Origin: Macrotrachela quadricornifera | Lineage: Eukaryota; Rotifera; Eurotatoria; Philodinida; Philodinidae | Length of the DNA: 64,000 nt | NCBI GenBank assembly: GCA_022393335.1 | Contig: JAJEKB010021277.1 | Location: 284,712 to 348,711 of the forward strand | Direction: 5' to 3' | Part shown: piece by piece, positions 49,601 to 60,944 of the stretch | Position numbering within the stretch: position 1 is the stretch's first letter | Layout: each line of letters begins with the position of its first letter | Notes under the pieces: model-generated | Databases searched by the model: none | What the model was told of the DNA's origin: nothing | Seen by the model: the letters and a program-made list of their open reading frames with translations, nothing else | Position numbers and translations under genes: made by a program

Positions 49601-52600
49601 TTTTATTTTAGCTTTATCATTTAATCAACCAGAACTTTGTTTAACATCAAATTGGAACCGTAATGCCATCACTTTTCTTGATATATCGATTATCGGTGAA
49701 TATCATACAAGTATTTTTATCACTACAAACAATACAATCTATATTCCTCATGGACGAAAGAGTGAAATCTTAGTATGGCATGAAAATAGCAGCAATATAA
49801 CCCAGATCATTTCTGGCAACTTCTCTGGGACATCTTATCTATTTGTGACATCGAATGATAACATTTATATTGATGATGGTGATACGAATCATCGAGTGCA
49901 GAGATGGATATCTCAGAACAATACTTGGATTACTGTGATGATCGTTAATTCATCATGTTATGGTTTGTTTGTTGATATCAATGACAATTTGTACTGTTCA
50001 ATGAAGGATCAACATCAAGTAATGAAAAGAGAGTTGAGGAATTCTCGGATGACATCGACGATTGTCGCTGGAACAGGTACTAAAGGATCTGATTGGAATC
50101 AACTTAATCAACCTCATGGAATCTTCGTTGATGTGAACTTGGATTTATATGTGACAGATTGCCAGAATAATCGAGTTCAGTTATTTCAATCAGGACAATT
50201 GAACGGCACTACAGTGGCAGGAGGAATATTCTGGTATTCAACAATTTCACTCTCGTGTCCAACTGGAATTGTTTTGGATGCTCACAAATATTTATTTATT
50301 GTGGATTCGTTGAACCACCGAATTGTTGGACCAGGTCTCAATGGTTGGCGATGTTTGGTTGGATGTAATGGACAGGGTTCTCGATCTGATCAATTGCGTA
50401 GCCCATCCACTCTTAGTTTTGACCATTTTGGAAATATGTATGTGACTGATACTTTAAATTATCGAATTCAAAAATTTGAATTTTTGGAAAATTCTTGTGG
50501 TAAGTTGAAGATATTTGAATAAAATCATTGATATTAGTTGATATAAAATAGAAATATCTTTTTCATATTAAATCAAGTAGTTGGAAAGAGAAATTAAATT
50601 TGAGAGAAAGAATTTTGATAAGATTAATTCTACAGTAGTTTTGAAAATTTGATTAAAAAAAATGAAAACGATAAAAGAATAAGAAAAATAAATAAGTAAA
50701 GTAAGGTTGATAAACTGTTTATGAATACGGTGCTTCAAAAAACATTTTTTTATAACACGATTTTTCTAATTGATAGAGAAAGCATGGATTTTTAAATTCA
50801 CTGTACTCTTGATCATAGGTTTTCTTGATTTCACTTCAAATATTGAATATCATCTATTTATTTGTCCAAAATAAAATCCAGATTTATTAATAAACTATGG
50901 CATTTTTCGTTTTACACAGTCGAAATGATCAAGACGCTGTGGTTTTGCGACAATTCAAAAAAAAGAATTGTTTAGCTAAAGAGATATATTAGCAATAGAA
51001 TGACATAACTTACTTTGAAAAACTTCACTCATATTCATAGTCTACGATCTATATGAATAATAGAAATACATAGACTTTTTCTTTCGTATCGGTCGATTAG
51101 AACAAGTTCAACTTCTGCGAACGGTACTACCCATGTGGGCGAAACTCGGATGCCGTTTAGTTTGTGATTGATTTTTCTCAGATCAAAATGGATAAGGAAA
51201 TTTCTGTCTAATTTGATTTATTTTCTGATGACATTTTTTCTAGATAGAATTTTCATTTAGGAAATAGATTATATGTCAATGTTTGATTTATGTAGAATAT
51301 TTAATTCAATTTCTTCTTCTCATTTTAAGTTCGTCCATTCAATCAACCAAAATTTTGTGCAACACCGGTATGGAATGTCAAGGGAATCACTTTTGCCAAT
51401 CAAATGACACTTGGTTCAAATCCTTCCACAATCTTCATCAATCAGAATAACTCAGTTTACACTATTAACAGAGAAAAACAACAAATTTTAGTATGGCATG
51501 AAAATGATACAGATCCAACATTAACTATCACTATCGAATTTTCTCATTCATCTTCTCTTTTCGTTACATTGAATGGAGATATTTACATTTATAATGATGA
51601 GAAAACCAGTCGAGTAGAGAAATGGATGGCAAGTACAAATGAATATTCTACTGTTTTATTTACTTATTCATCATGTAAGAGCCTCTTTGTTGATATAAAC
51701 AATAATTTATACTGTTCGATGACTGATCATCATCATGTTGTAAAAGTAACCTTGAATGATCTTATGATGACAACGGTTATTGTAGCTGGAACAACAACTT
51801 TTGGATCTGCCTCAAATCAACTTAATAGTCCTCGTGGAATTTTTGTTGATATGAATCTCAATTTATTTGTGGCAGATTGTGGAAATGATCGAGTTCAATT
51901 ATTTCAGTCAGGAGAACCGTATGGCGAGACACTTGTGGGAGGTACATTGGCACAACACACAATATCACTTTCATGTCCAACTGGAGTTACATTTGATATA
52001 CAAAACTATTTATTTATTGTCGATTCGAATAATCATCGCATCATTCGAGCAGGAACAAATGGTATCCATTGTGTTGTTGGATGTGGTGGAATTGATTTTA
52101 AATCCACTCAATTATTTTTTCCATCTACTATTAGTTTTGATCGATCTGGAAATATGTTTGTTGTTGATACAGGGAATCATCGAATTCAAAAGTTTCAATA
52201 TTCACCAAATTCATGCGGTAAGTTTGACTGAAAATAGAAATCATTCTGAGAAATGAGAATGATTGAAAGATAGTATATTAATATTTCACACTGATACTTT
52301 TGTCTTTACTAATATTCACGAATAATACGGTAAACTGCTTAAGATCAGAAAATAAAAATTTAATAGAATCGCTAATTCTAAATTTTGACATTTCTACGGT
52401 ATTTTCGAATAGTAAAAATCGACTCATGAAATTTTGGAAGATGACTGGTGTAGGTTAGATAATATACTGATGTCCTTTATTTTGTTTGAGAAGCTTTGTT
52501 TACAGCAAAATGACTCTGATTGTCCGATTAAATCTTTCTGAACAAGCAGCTGGTAGAAAAAGTAACAAGACATTCTATACAATGAATGTCGATGCAAATA

Positions 52601-54840
52601 CAGTGAGTTTTAGTTAATTCTGATTCCTATTGAATAGACATGGCATCAGTTATTCAATGGACAAATTCATCAATATTGACTGAGGATAGTCAGATGTATT
52701 CTCAGGATTGTAACTTAGAAAGCTTCTACTATGAAGCATTTGAAGTCAAAGTACCTGAAAATCGTTATTATACAATATGGAGTAGTGCCAACATCGATAC
52801 ATATGGTTATATCTATGAAAACAATTTTGATTCACTTAATCCTACTGAAAATCTCCTTATCAAAAACGATGATGGAGGATCTAATGATCAATTCAAATTT
52901 GAAATTCCACTTTATGATGACACAACTTACATATTAGTTGTAACAACGTATTTTCCAATGCGCACTGGTGACATCACGATTAATATGTTGGGCTTGAAGA
53001 ATGTTGTTGTCAAACGTCTCAGTAAGTAAATATGTTTTTCCAATAAAGTCTGACAGAATTACAAAGAGAATATTTATTTATCACTTTCAATTACTATTTG
53101 TTAAATATATATCATCACTCACCTTAGAAAATTCTCAATTGAGTTTGCGTTCGTCATATTTTTTTAAATAATAATACTGACATAGATCTATATAAATGTA
53201 TGTTTTCATTGTAATTGAATAGCTACATTAGTCAATATTCAAGCTAATTATTCATCTGAATTGACAATAAATAGTCCAAGATATTGTCGCGATTATAAAA
53301 AACCAAATTATTATTATGAAACATTACAAATTAATGTTATGAAAACAGATTTATATGTTATCTGGAGTAAAAGTAGAATAGATACATATGGTTATCTTTA
53401 TAAAGATGATTTTGATCCATTACAACCATTTGGTAATTTACTTGATCAACATAGTGGTAAATGTAATCAAGGACAACTTAAATTTATTATCAATCTTCAA
53501 GTAAATACAAAATATATTTTGGTTGTAACAACATATTATCCAAATGCAATAGGAAATTTCACCATCTTTATCTCTGGTGAAAATGATGTTATTCTCAATC
53601 ATTTTGGTATGTATCTTCTTATTTTACGAAGAGAGTGACATAGATTCGTTAAAACACATCTTGATTGATATTTAATAATATTTTTTTCGTATTAAATATT
53701 TTAGATTCGAAACAACGTAGTTGTTCTGTTGAAGATCGATGTCATTTTTATACAACAACTATTGGTTTACCTCTTGATGATATTTTACGTGGTGAAATTC
53801 AACTAAATACAACATTATCTAATCAATCATTTTCAATTAAAATAAGTGCATCTCTAACAATCATTATGTTCATCGGAGGATTGATCAATAGCATTTTTTC
53901 ATATTTTACATTTAAAAGTAAAGAAATCCAACAAGTTGGATGTGGATTATATCTATTTGCCTCATCAATCACTTCTCTGCTAACAATGTGTATGTTTGTT
54001 ATCGACTTTTGGTTTGTTGTTTTCACTCAAATTAATGTCTCAACTAATTATTCGATTCTTCTTGGAGGTTGTATCATTATTGAACCTATTTTGAAACTTT
54101 TTCTCTATTTTGATACATGGTTAAATGCTTGTGTTGCGATTGAAAGAACAGTACAAGTTCTCAAAGGAGTTCATTTTGATAAAAAGAAGAGCAAACGTAT
54201 GGCTCAATGGATTATTTTTATTTTACCATTTTGTATTATAGCCAGTATTATTCATGAGCCTTTACATCGAAAAATGTTTGAATATGAAACTGAAACGAAC
54301 AAAGTTTATGCCAGTAGAACTGAGGGAATTACAAGAGATGTAGTCAACAGTAAAAAAAACAAAACATCGATAGACACAATCTATCAAAGTACAATCAACC
54401 GACATGTTTGGTGTGTCATTCGTTATTCTTCTACCTCTGTTCAAAAATATAACACAGCTATTCTATTTTTTCATCTCGTTGCTCCATTTCTTGCTAATTT
54501 ATTCTCGGCTTTATTCATTATTTTTGGAGCTGCTCGACAACGATCAGTGGCACAAACTGATCAAACATTTAAAGAACATGTTCATCAACAATTCAGTCAA
54601 CATAAACAATTAATCATTAGCCCTATTGCATTACTTCTTTTATCAATGCCTCGTTTGATTATTTCAACACTACCAGGATGTGTGAGAACATCGAATAACT
54701 TATGGTTTTATCTAACTGCTTATTTCTTTTCTTTCACACCATCGATACTGATCTTTATGATATTTGTCATACCTTCAGATTTGTATATGAAAACATTTAA
54801 AAAATCGCTTACTACTTGGCGACGTCGAATTCATCTATAA
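45793..54840 (+). CDS. NHL-propeller/PPC/seven-transmembrane receptor (5' end missing)
   Basis: Six exons: 45793-46680, 49612-50499, 51330-52217 (each exactly 888 nt), 52638-53021, 53223-53606 (each exactly 384 nt) and 53705-54840. All junctions are phase 1 with GTAAGT/GTATGT donors, giving 1522 residues. Each 888-nt exon encodes a ~296-residue NHL beta-propeller (repeats such as NHRVQxF, LYVTDCxNxRV, AGG and CPTGI). The two 384-nt exons encode a beta domain like the bacterial/rotifer PPC (pre-peptidase C-terminal) fold, with shared IDTYGY(I/L)Y, LNPxxNLL-like and YILVVTTY motifs. The last exon has seven helices; helix 3 ends in CVAIERT, the place of the class A DRY motif, and helix 7 has PSILIFM in place of NPxxY. 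It is probably a surface receptor signalling through G proteins; the ligand is unknown. The signal-peptide exon was not found. Confidence 0.78.
47655..49499. mobile_element. 1.85-kb foldback element in the NHL1-NHL2 intron
   Basis: The ends (T/C)A(A/G)GGTGGTCCATAATTAA-like and its inverse TTAATTATGAACCACCCTG are flanked by TA at 47653-47654 and 49500-49501. Terminal arms extend ~180 bp, and a second nested palindrome pairs about 48355-48770 with about 48853-49265. No transposase frame survives. The Tc1/mariner class is inferred from the TA flanks and end sequence. Confidence 0.75.
49612..50499 (+). repeat. NHL propeller exon 2
   Basis: 888 nt, acceptor TTTTATTTTAG at 49611, donor GTAAGT at 50500. 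Long runs are identical to exon 1, including synonymous sites. Confidence 0.75.
51330..52217 (+). repeat. NHL propeller exon 3
   Basis: 888 nt, acceptor CATTTTAAG at 51329, donor GTAAGT at 52218. Aligns with exons 1 and 2 throughout (FNQPKFC, SLFVDINNNLYCSM, CPTGV, NHRI) but much more diverged. Confidence 0.75.
52638..53021 (+). repeat. PPC-like domain exon 1
   Basis: 384 nt, acceptor TTGAATAG at 52637, donor GTAAGT at 53022. The ATG at 52640 is internal, not a start. Confidence 0.7.
53223..53606 (+). repeat. PPC-like domain exon 2
   Basis: 384 nt, acceptor TTGAATAG at 53222, the same eight bases as before the first PPC exon; donor GTATGT at 53607. The domain aligns end to end with PPC exon 1. 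Confidence 0.7.
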
Positions 54841-55942
54841 TCAATCATTTGTAATTCGAAATAATATATGATTTATGGAATTTTGAACTTTTATTGCATA
54901 AATCTAATGACAAATACTATATTTATTACACTAATTATCGAACTATTCACTGAACAAATCACTAATGACTATTCCCAAGTAGATGTAACAAGACCTTCAT
55001 TAGGCACGGCGAGTGCTTGAGAATCATTTCGATCAAATTTTTTCCGCCCTGCTTTAATGCGCACCCCTCAAAAAATCTATTCGTTAGTCATCTAGACTTT
55101 CGATCCTCTCGATCTTGGCTATTCGAGCAGTCAATTTTCTACGAGCGCTCCAATTCTATCGAAATAGCGAGCACTCGGTGAAAGAAATACATCTAAGTGC
55201 ACTATTCGATCACTCGTTTCTTTGTGTGCAATAGAAGCTTATTAAAATTGTCAAAGATCAGTTATAAAGATGTCGTTAGGAAAATCTTTGATGCTTGGAT
55301 AAGATCGCTGGTAATCTCAAAGTCAGATCTGCACTTGATTCTCTCATAAATTTCAAGCTACATACGAAAGAAGCCTAATCAAATGTATTGAAAATCTTTG
55401 AACTTTTTTACATTACTGTCTTAGAATTCGCTTCCATTTGAGATATAAAAAGCTTGGAAGTCGATTAATATTCGATATTATCAATAATCGATCGTTCCAA
55501 AGAAAGATAGTATTATATGGTTTCCAAAAAAATAGTATTCTCATCGAGTTCTATGATTATTGATTATAGACAGATCTATATTAACTAATCTTAATTCTTT
55601 TGTCATTTATCAATTCTTATCATTATTATATGAATATCTACTCTTCATGTCTCTTTCTCAAAGTAGTTCCACAATATTTTGTTGATGTTAAATTATAAAA
55701 CGTTGAGCTGCAAAAAATATTCTAGAAAATAATGATTGTCGTCTGACTTAATAAGAATATAAGAAAGAAGTTATATTCATGAAAAGCAAGACTCGAAACA
55801 TAAAGAAAAAAAAAGAAATATCGTATAGTAGATATATCGATAAAACATGTTTCTATAGTCAGAAGATCAAGATATGTTCAGATCAACATGTCGATGCATG
55901 GTTCATAATCTAGAGTACAAATGTTCAAATTTAATTCTCCTT
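54841..55942. other. non-coding spacer
   Basis: Downstream of the receptor stop; AT-rich, with no gene. Polyadenylation signals cannot be chosen with confidence. Confidence 0.4.
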
Positions 55943-56015
55943 CTATTCTGAACATATGTTCGATAGGCATCGAGGGGTCGATATATAGCCGTGCATATGC
56001 CGAAATTTTTTCTTT

Positions 56016-56336
56016 CTAACCTTTTCCCGAGCCCTCGAAATGACCCATCTCCGGGTGGTCGACCCATCGGAAAATGTCACTCCGAACAGTGCATTTGAAC
56101 GTTCGATGGGCATCGAAATACCCATCGACAGACAAGTTGGACATTGAGTATTTGTTTGAACGAATGGAATCTGATTCGACGAATCTCTGACGAAGTCGAT
56201 TACAATTATTTTTCATTTTATTGCATTGTCTATGAAGCGTTTGACAATGATTTAGTAAAGTTTTTACTTGTTCATACATGAAACCTTGTGCTTCACTAGA
56301 CGCCTGTATCTTCGATTTCATACTTGTTGTATTCAT
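56016..56336 (-). CDS. possible small polar protein, uncertain
   Basis: A 106-codon minus-strand frame with a Gln/Asn/Lys-rich helical stretch (LLNHCQTLHRQCNKMKNNCNR is its core) and no signal peptide or known domain. Another frame (55943-56125) overlaps its end. It could be a genuine single exon or chance; no splice partner was found. Confidence 0.25.
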   Translation of the reverse strand: MNTTSMKSKIQASSEAQGFMYEQVKTLLNHCQTLHRQCNKMKNNCNRLRQRFVESDSIRSNKYSMSNLSVDGYFDAHRTFKCTVRSDIFRWVDHPEMGHFEGSGKG

Positions 56337-56524
56337 GTTGAAAATTGTAAAAAATTTAATGTTTTTTTTTCTTTGACATTCATTTTTTTCAGAGAGTTGT
56401 CTACACGAAAGGTATTGTATGATTAAAATGATTTGTTCATATGAAAAATAAAGCTTCTGAATTAAGTTATAAGATAGATACGAACAAATCTTTACACATG
56501 CATTTTACTGCGTTTTATTATATA

Positions 56525-57511
56525 TTGGCTTGTTAAGAAATTTTTGTCGTTTTTTTGCTAAATTTATTTTTATTTTTTCAATACAAAGAATACAACTAGC
56601 TTTTAACGATATATGCTCCATCACTATCTCTGACTTGTCGCCAACGCTCTGGTAGAGAAAGGATCCCACTTTTGTAAAAGTCCTGCGACTTTTGGTCAAA
56701 GAAGTCGAGAAGTCCCATTTCTAGATCGTATTCGTCGTCGAACTTTTTCTCCTTCAGATAGTTAGAAAGAGAACGGAACAAGTGGTAATCTGTAGGAGCC
56801 AAGTCTGGAGAATAAGGTGGATGTGGAACCGTAATCCATCCAAGCTCCAGTAATTTTTCACGAGTTAATTTTGCAACATGAGGTCTAGCATTGTCATGCA
56901 AAAAATAAATTTTATCCTGTTTTCCCTGAAGTTTGGCTGCAACTCGGTCTAATTGCTGGCAATAGAAGTCAGCAGTGATAGTGCAATTAGGTGGAAGAAG
57001 TTCCCAGTGAATAATTCCTCTTACTCCCCACCAAACGCTCAGCATAATCTTCTTTTGGTTAGAGTCATGTTTGGGTGTTGCTACACCTTTTTGTCCAGCT
57101 GCCAGCCACTGCCGCTTACGTGTATGGTTAACATATAACACCCACTTTTCATCGCCAGTAATAAGATTATTAAGCCATTGGTAGTTGCCGTGAGATGTCA
57201 TTAATTCCATACAAGCATCAACGTTGCGTTGTGCGAATGGAGAGTGCATTCGTTCCCATCGTATGGCATATGTTACTTGTTGCTTCTCCTGTTTTGTGAC
57301 CCAGACGAAATTCGTGAAGCAAAAGAAGTCGAAGCTCTCTACGAAATATATGCAATTCTAGTTCGCTATCAGCGTGTTTATCCATAGTTTTATTGTGGTT
57401 CGAGAGATATTTACACCGCCTTTATATACCCTTAATATGGAAATTTCCAGAACTTTCTGAACTGTTCTGGGAAAATACGAAAAAAACGACAAAAATTTCT
57501 TAACAAGCCAA
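56525..57511 (-). mobile_element. mariner element, internally deleted
   Basis: Terminal repeats TTGGCTTGTTAAGAAATTTT are near perfect and longer than 25 bp, with TA at 56523-56524 and 57512-57513. The length of 987 bp is about 300 bp short of a usual mariner, in line with the deletion in the transposase. Confidence 0.85.
56596..57385 (-). pseudogene. mariner transposase with deleted DNA-binding region
   Basis: The ATG at 57385 opens a mariner-type N-terminus (LLLHEFRLGHKTGEATSNIC) that runs to about TTQR near 57230. From about 57260 another frame carries the C-terminal part: NVDACMEL, GDEKW (first Asp), HDNARPH (second Asp), YSPDLAPTDYH (third Asp, with 34 residues between the second and third), ending at 56596. 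The catalytic D,D34D triad is complete, but the second helix-turn-helix and linker are gone and the two halves are out of frame. It cannot make an active enzyme as it stands. Confidence 0.8.
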
Positions 57512-57963
57512 TATTTTGATTAAAATTGCTTTTGTATATTAGAAAGAAATTTTTTTTCTACAACAGTTCGTAGAATGAAATTTGTTCCTTTCAGTGCAAA
57601 AGCTTTGATCGTTATCATATACTTTAATAAAGGACAAAAATTCATTGCATATTATACGATAAGAAAAAATCTATAATAATGGATGTCCCAGAAAGAATCA
57701 TCCTCTCAGTATTTGACTGGCATCTTTCTCAATTCTAATTTGTTTAGATTTGATTTTTTTTTATAAGATTCGTCTTGTGATTCTCTAGAAGAATCTATAA
57801 TACGTGTTTCGTTCAAAAGTATATCATCTTTGTTAGAAGATGAAAAGTAAAGATCTATAAAAACTAGCTTTCTGTAAATACAAACAAGGTAATGATCCTA
57901 TGAAAATCTTTCATGATTTGAATAGTTTCGTCGGATTACGGTACTATAAAAAGTTGGTGCAAA

Positions 57964-58860
57964 ATGATCCATGATACTGGTTCTATCCAGCTATCAACGT
58001 CACTAGGGGCTTCATGTCTTGCTCGAACGAATAAAACTATTCAAAAAGTCAAGCACAAACTTGACCAACACAAATTAGTATCCGTACGAAGTTTGAGCAA
58101 AGACTACAACATATCCAAATCAAGTGTCCATCGAATTATGCAAGATTTGAAACTCAATACCTATAAGATAGTGGTTGAACCAAAGCTTACCAATAAATAA
58201 AAACATAAACGAAAGAAATTCGAAAACTAGGTGTATAATAATTTTCAAAAAGAAGACAATGCGAATTTTATTTTCAGATGAAAAATGTTCGATATCAACG
58301 GCATATATAATTCCCAAAACTAGCGTATTTGGGCAGCCAGTCGTGTTGAAGCAATCGAAAAAGGTAGTATCAAAATGGAACAAAATTTTCCTAGAAAAAG
58401 TCATGACCTTGTTGGATGTTTGCTCTGAAGGAGTAATACCCTTGGTCATTTTCGACCACGATCAGTAGATCACGAAGTATATAGCCAGGATGTTCTACCA
58501 GTAGCACTAAAGTATGAAAATAAGACCTTCGAAGAACATTGGATATTTCAACGAAATGGTGCGAAACATCATGTCCATCATCTAATACAACAATGGTGTT
58601 ATGACAACTTTCCATCATTCATAGATAAAAATTATTGCCTATCGAATAGTCCAGATTTAAATCCATTGAACTATTCTATATGAAACGAATTGGCACAATC
58701 TATCAACTGGAAGATAGTAACATCAAAAGACATACTTATCGAAGGACTGAAACGTGCGCTCAAAAGAATTCGACAAGATGTTGTTTTACAAAGTTGTTCA
58801 TCTTGGACCGTTCGTTTGAAACGAGTCTTAAAAAACGATGGGTGTTATTTTAATAAATAA
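57964..58860 (+). pseudogene. Tc1/IS630-type transposase remnant
   Basis: The first frame (57964-58200) is a helix-turn-helix DNA-binding part (SVRSLSKDYNISKSSVHRIM). The catalytic part follows in other frames: ILFSDEK near 58265, VALKYENKTFEEHW near 58505, FQRNGAKHH near 58555, and NSPDLNPLNYSI then TGA near 58680. The second and third acidic positions of the DDE/D triad read Asn in both the QxDGA and PLDY places. Several frameshifts and stops confirm decay. Confidence 0.7.
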
Positions 58861-59982
58861 AAAATACACTGTTTTGTAGAGCATCGCCAAACGAATCTAT
58901 TGCAAAAATTGACGTTTAATCAAATAAGAATTGATAGAGATATCAGTAAAATACTGAAAGACCTTTTTTTCTGGTACATTCATTACATATGGATATCCAA
59001 AAGTAGTGGTAACGATATTTTATTACTACATATTAAGATTGATAAAAACTTTGTTTTTTACATAAGATGATAGAGAAAAAAAATCCTAATAAGACAAGTT
59101 TGCCTAACATGTGTCGCTTTTACAGAAGTTCATATTATCTTCAATAGGCATTCTTTTCTTGATCTTTTCTTTATTCTTTCCTCTCATTCTTCTGAGATTT
59201 TATCATTTGCTATAGGTAAAAAAAAAGATATATGCATCTTTTTGTTCACGTGTCGTATGCTATTCTATTCTATAGAAAGTGAAATAAGTAAAGTTAAGTC
59301 GAATCTTACTTCTCTTCATTTTTTTTTAATGAACAAAGAAAATTTTCACTTTTAGATTAAAGTGCGTACTAACCTTAATGTTGAAGCAACAACTAAACAA
59401 CTGCTGCATTTATTGAATGTATTCATCTTCGCTAATAACTTTACATTGTCAATGATCACGCAAACTATTTACTCCATTAAAAAAGAACTCAAAATCAACA
59501 TTACTTATGTACTCTTCAATAGTCGTTATAACTTTATCGTCAGAACTAAACCATAGAAGGCTATTTCTTCACGATAAGACGTCTGTCTACAAAAACAACG
59601 TTCTTACCAGGCGAACTTTGTTGAACTAAATTACCCTGCCTATTCTTCGAATATTGTACTTACCGATTATTGCCTGTTCGCAAATTTGAAGAAATTTCTT
59701 TGTGACAAGAGTTTCGACTCTGATGACGAAATGAAATGTTAGCGATTATTGAGTTCTTTTTTAATGAAGTAAATAGTTTGCATGATGGTTGACAACATGA
59801 AGTCGTTAGCGAAGAGCTATGCATTCAATAAATGCAGTAGTGGTTCACTTATTATTTCATAAAACATGAGTTGTACGAACTTTTCTGACGACCGTATATG
59901 TCAAAAACATTTGCAGTTGGGTCCTGTAATTAACTATTGGTTTCATTTGTTAATTTTCGCTTTATACTATTTTAGCTCTGTG
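58861..59982. other. non-coding spacer
   Basis: No gene supported; a 64-codon frame at 59362-59556 has no recognisable features. Confidence 0.4.
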
Positions 59983-60944
59983 TAATAAAGAATGTAAACT
60001 AAGTTCTAATTCCATCGGTATTTTCAATATAATTTTTTTTTCTTTTCAACCCTTAGATCTGATTGTTTTCTTAAAAGATGTGGCGTGGAATGCTCTACAA
60101 AACTTTATAAAAAGTATTTATGTAAAAGGTTAAGAAAAAAAATTTAATGAAGAATATCTAACATGTAAAAAAAAGGTCAATTTTCTAAGCTGTTTTCATT
60201 TACAATCTTTATAATATTTCAAACAATTTGAAACAGATTGGAACAACAGTGGAAATGTTTCTGCGTAATTTCAAATGCGTTCTTTTTCGTCATACATCTC
60301 AAAAGTCATTCAAACGAGAAAGATCATTGAAAAAATATAACATTCAAAAATTTTTCAAAAATAACCAAAATTCATTACTTTTCACCGGTTAACTTTAGGA
60401 AGAAAACTATCCGATAAACTTTATATGAATTTTCGTCGCTGAATCTGATACAGGAGTCAGTTTTTCTCAAAAAAAAAAGAAACCCAAGCTCAAAAGCTGC
60501 AGTTTTGATTTAATTATGCGACGTTTTCAATTAGCTCCGAAAACTACAGATTCAGATAGCTAAATTTTCAAAAACTTCAAAGGGAAGTAAATCGGTGCAG
60601 TTACATAGATTTGTTCAACATTTGTTTATTTAATGCTACTTGATAAATAAAGATTTCAAGCGCTATGAAATGCGTATATTCTCTCCTTCTTATCTCACTC
60701 AGCTCAATGAAAGTAGTGGGACAAATTGGTTTTTAAACTGATAAAATTGGCTTTTTTCTACGCGTTGGAAATGCTTCGTTAAATTTTTCTTCTTAACTTT
60801 TAACAGAAATAATTTTTATCAATTTTTGTAGGGAATTTCACGGTGCATCTTTTGGGAAAATAATCAGATCTAAGGGTTGAAAAGAAAAAAAGTTATAGTC
60901 AAAATATGGATGGAATCAGAACTTAATTTATACCCTTTATATAT
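59983..60944. mobile_element. ~960-bp foldback element
   Basis: The left arm (about 59983-60200), containing CTTTTCAACCCTTAGATCTG, is inverted at about 60720-60944 with CAGATCTAAGGGTTGAAAAG. Arms are ~200 bp. The interior is non-coding. Confidence 0.65.

Noticed and set aside
52506..52602. Possible extra exon between NHL exon 3 and the first PPC exon (TACAG acceptor, GTGAGT donor)
   Set aside because: Including it introduces a stop in the needed frame and leaves only a ~35-bp intron before 52638.
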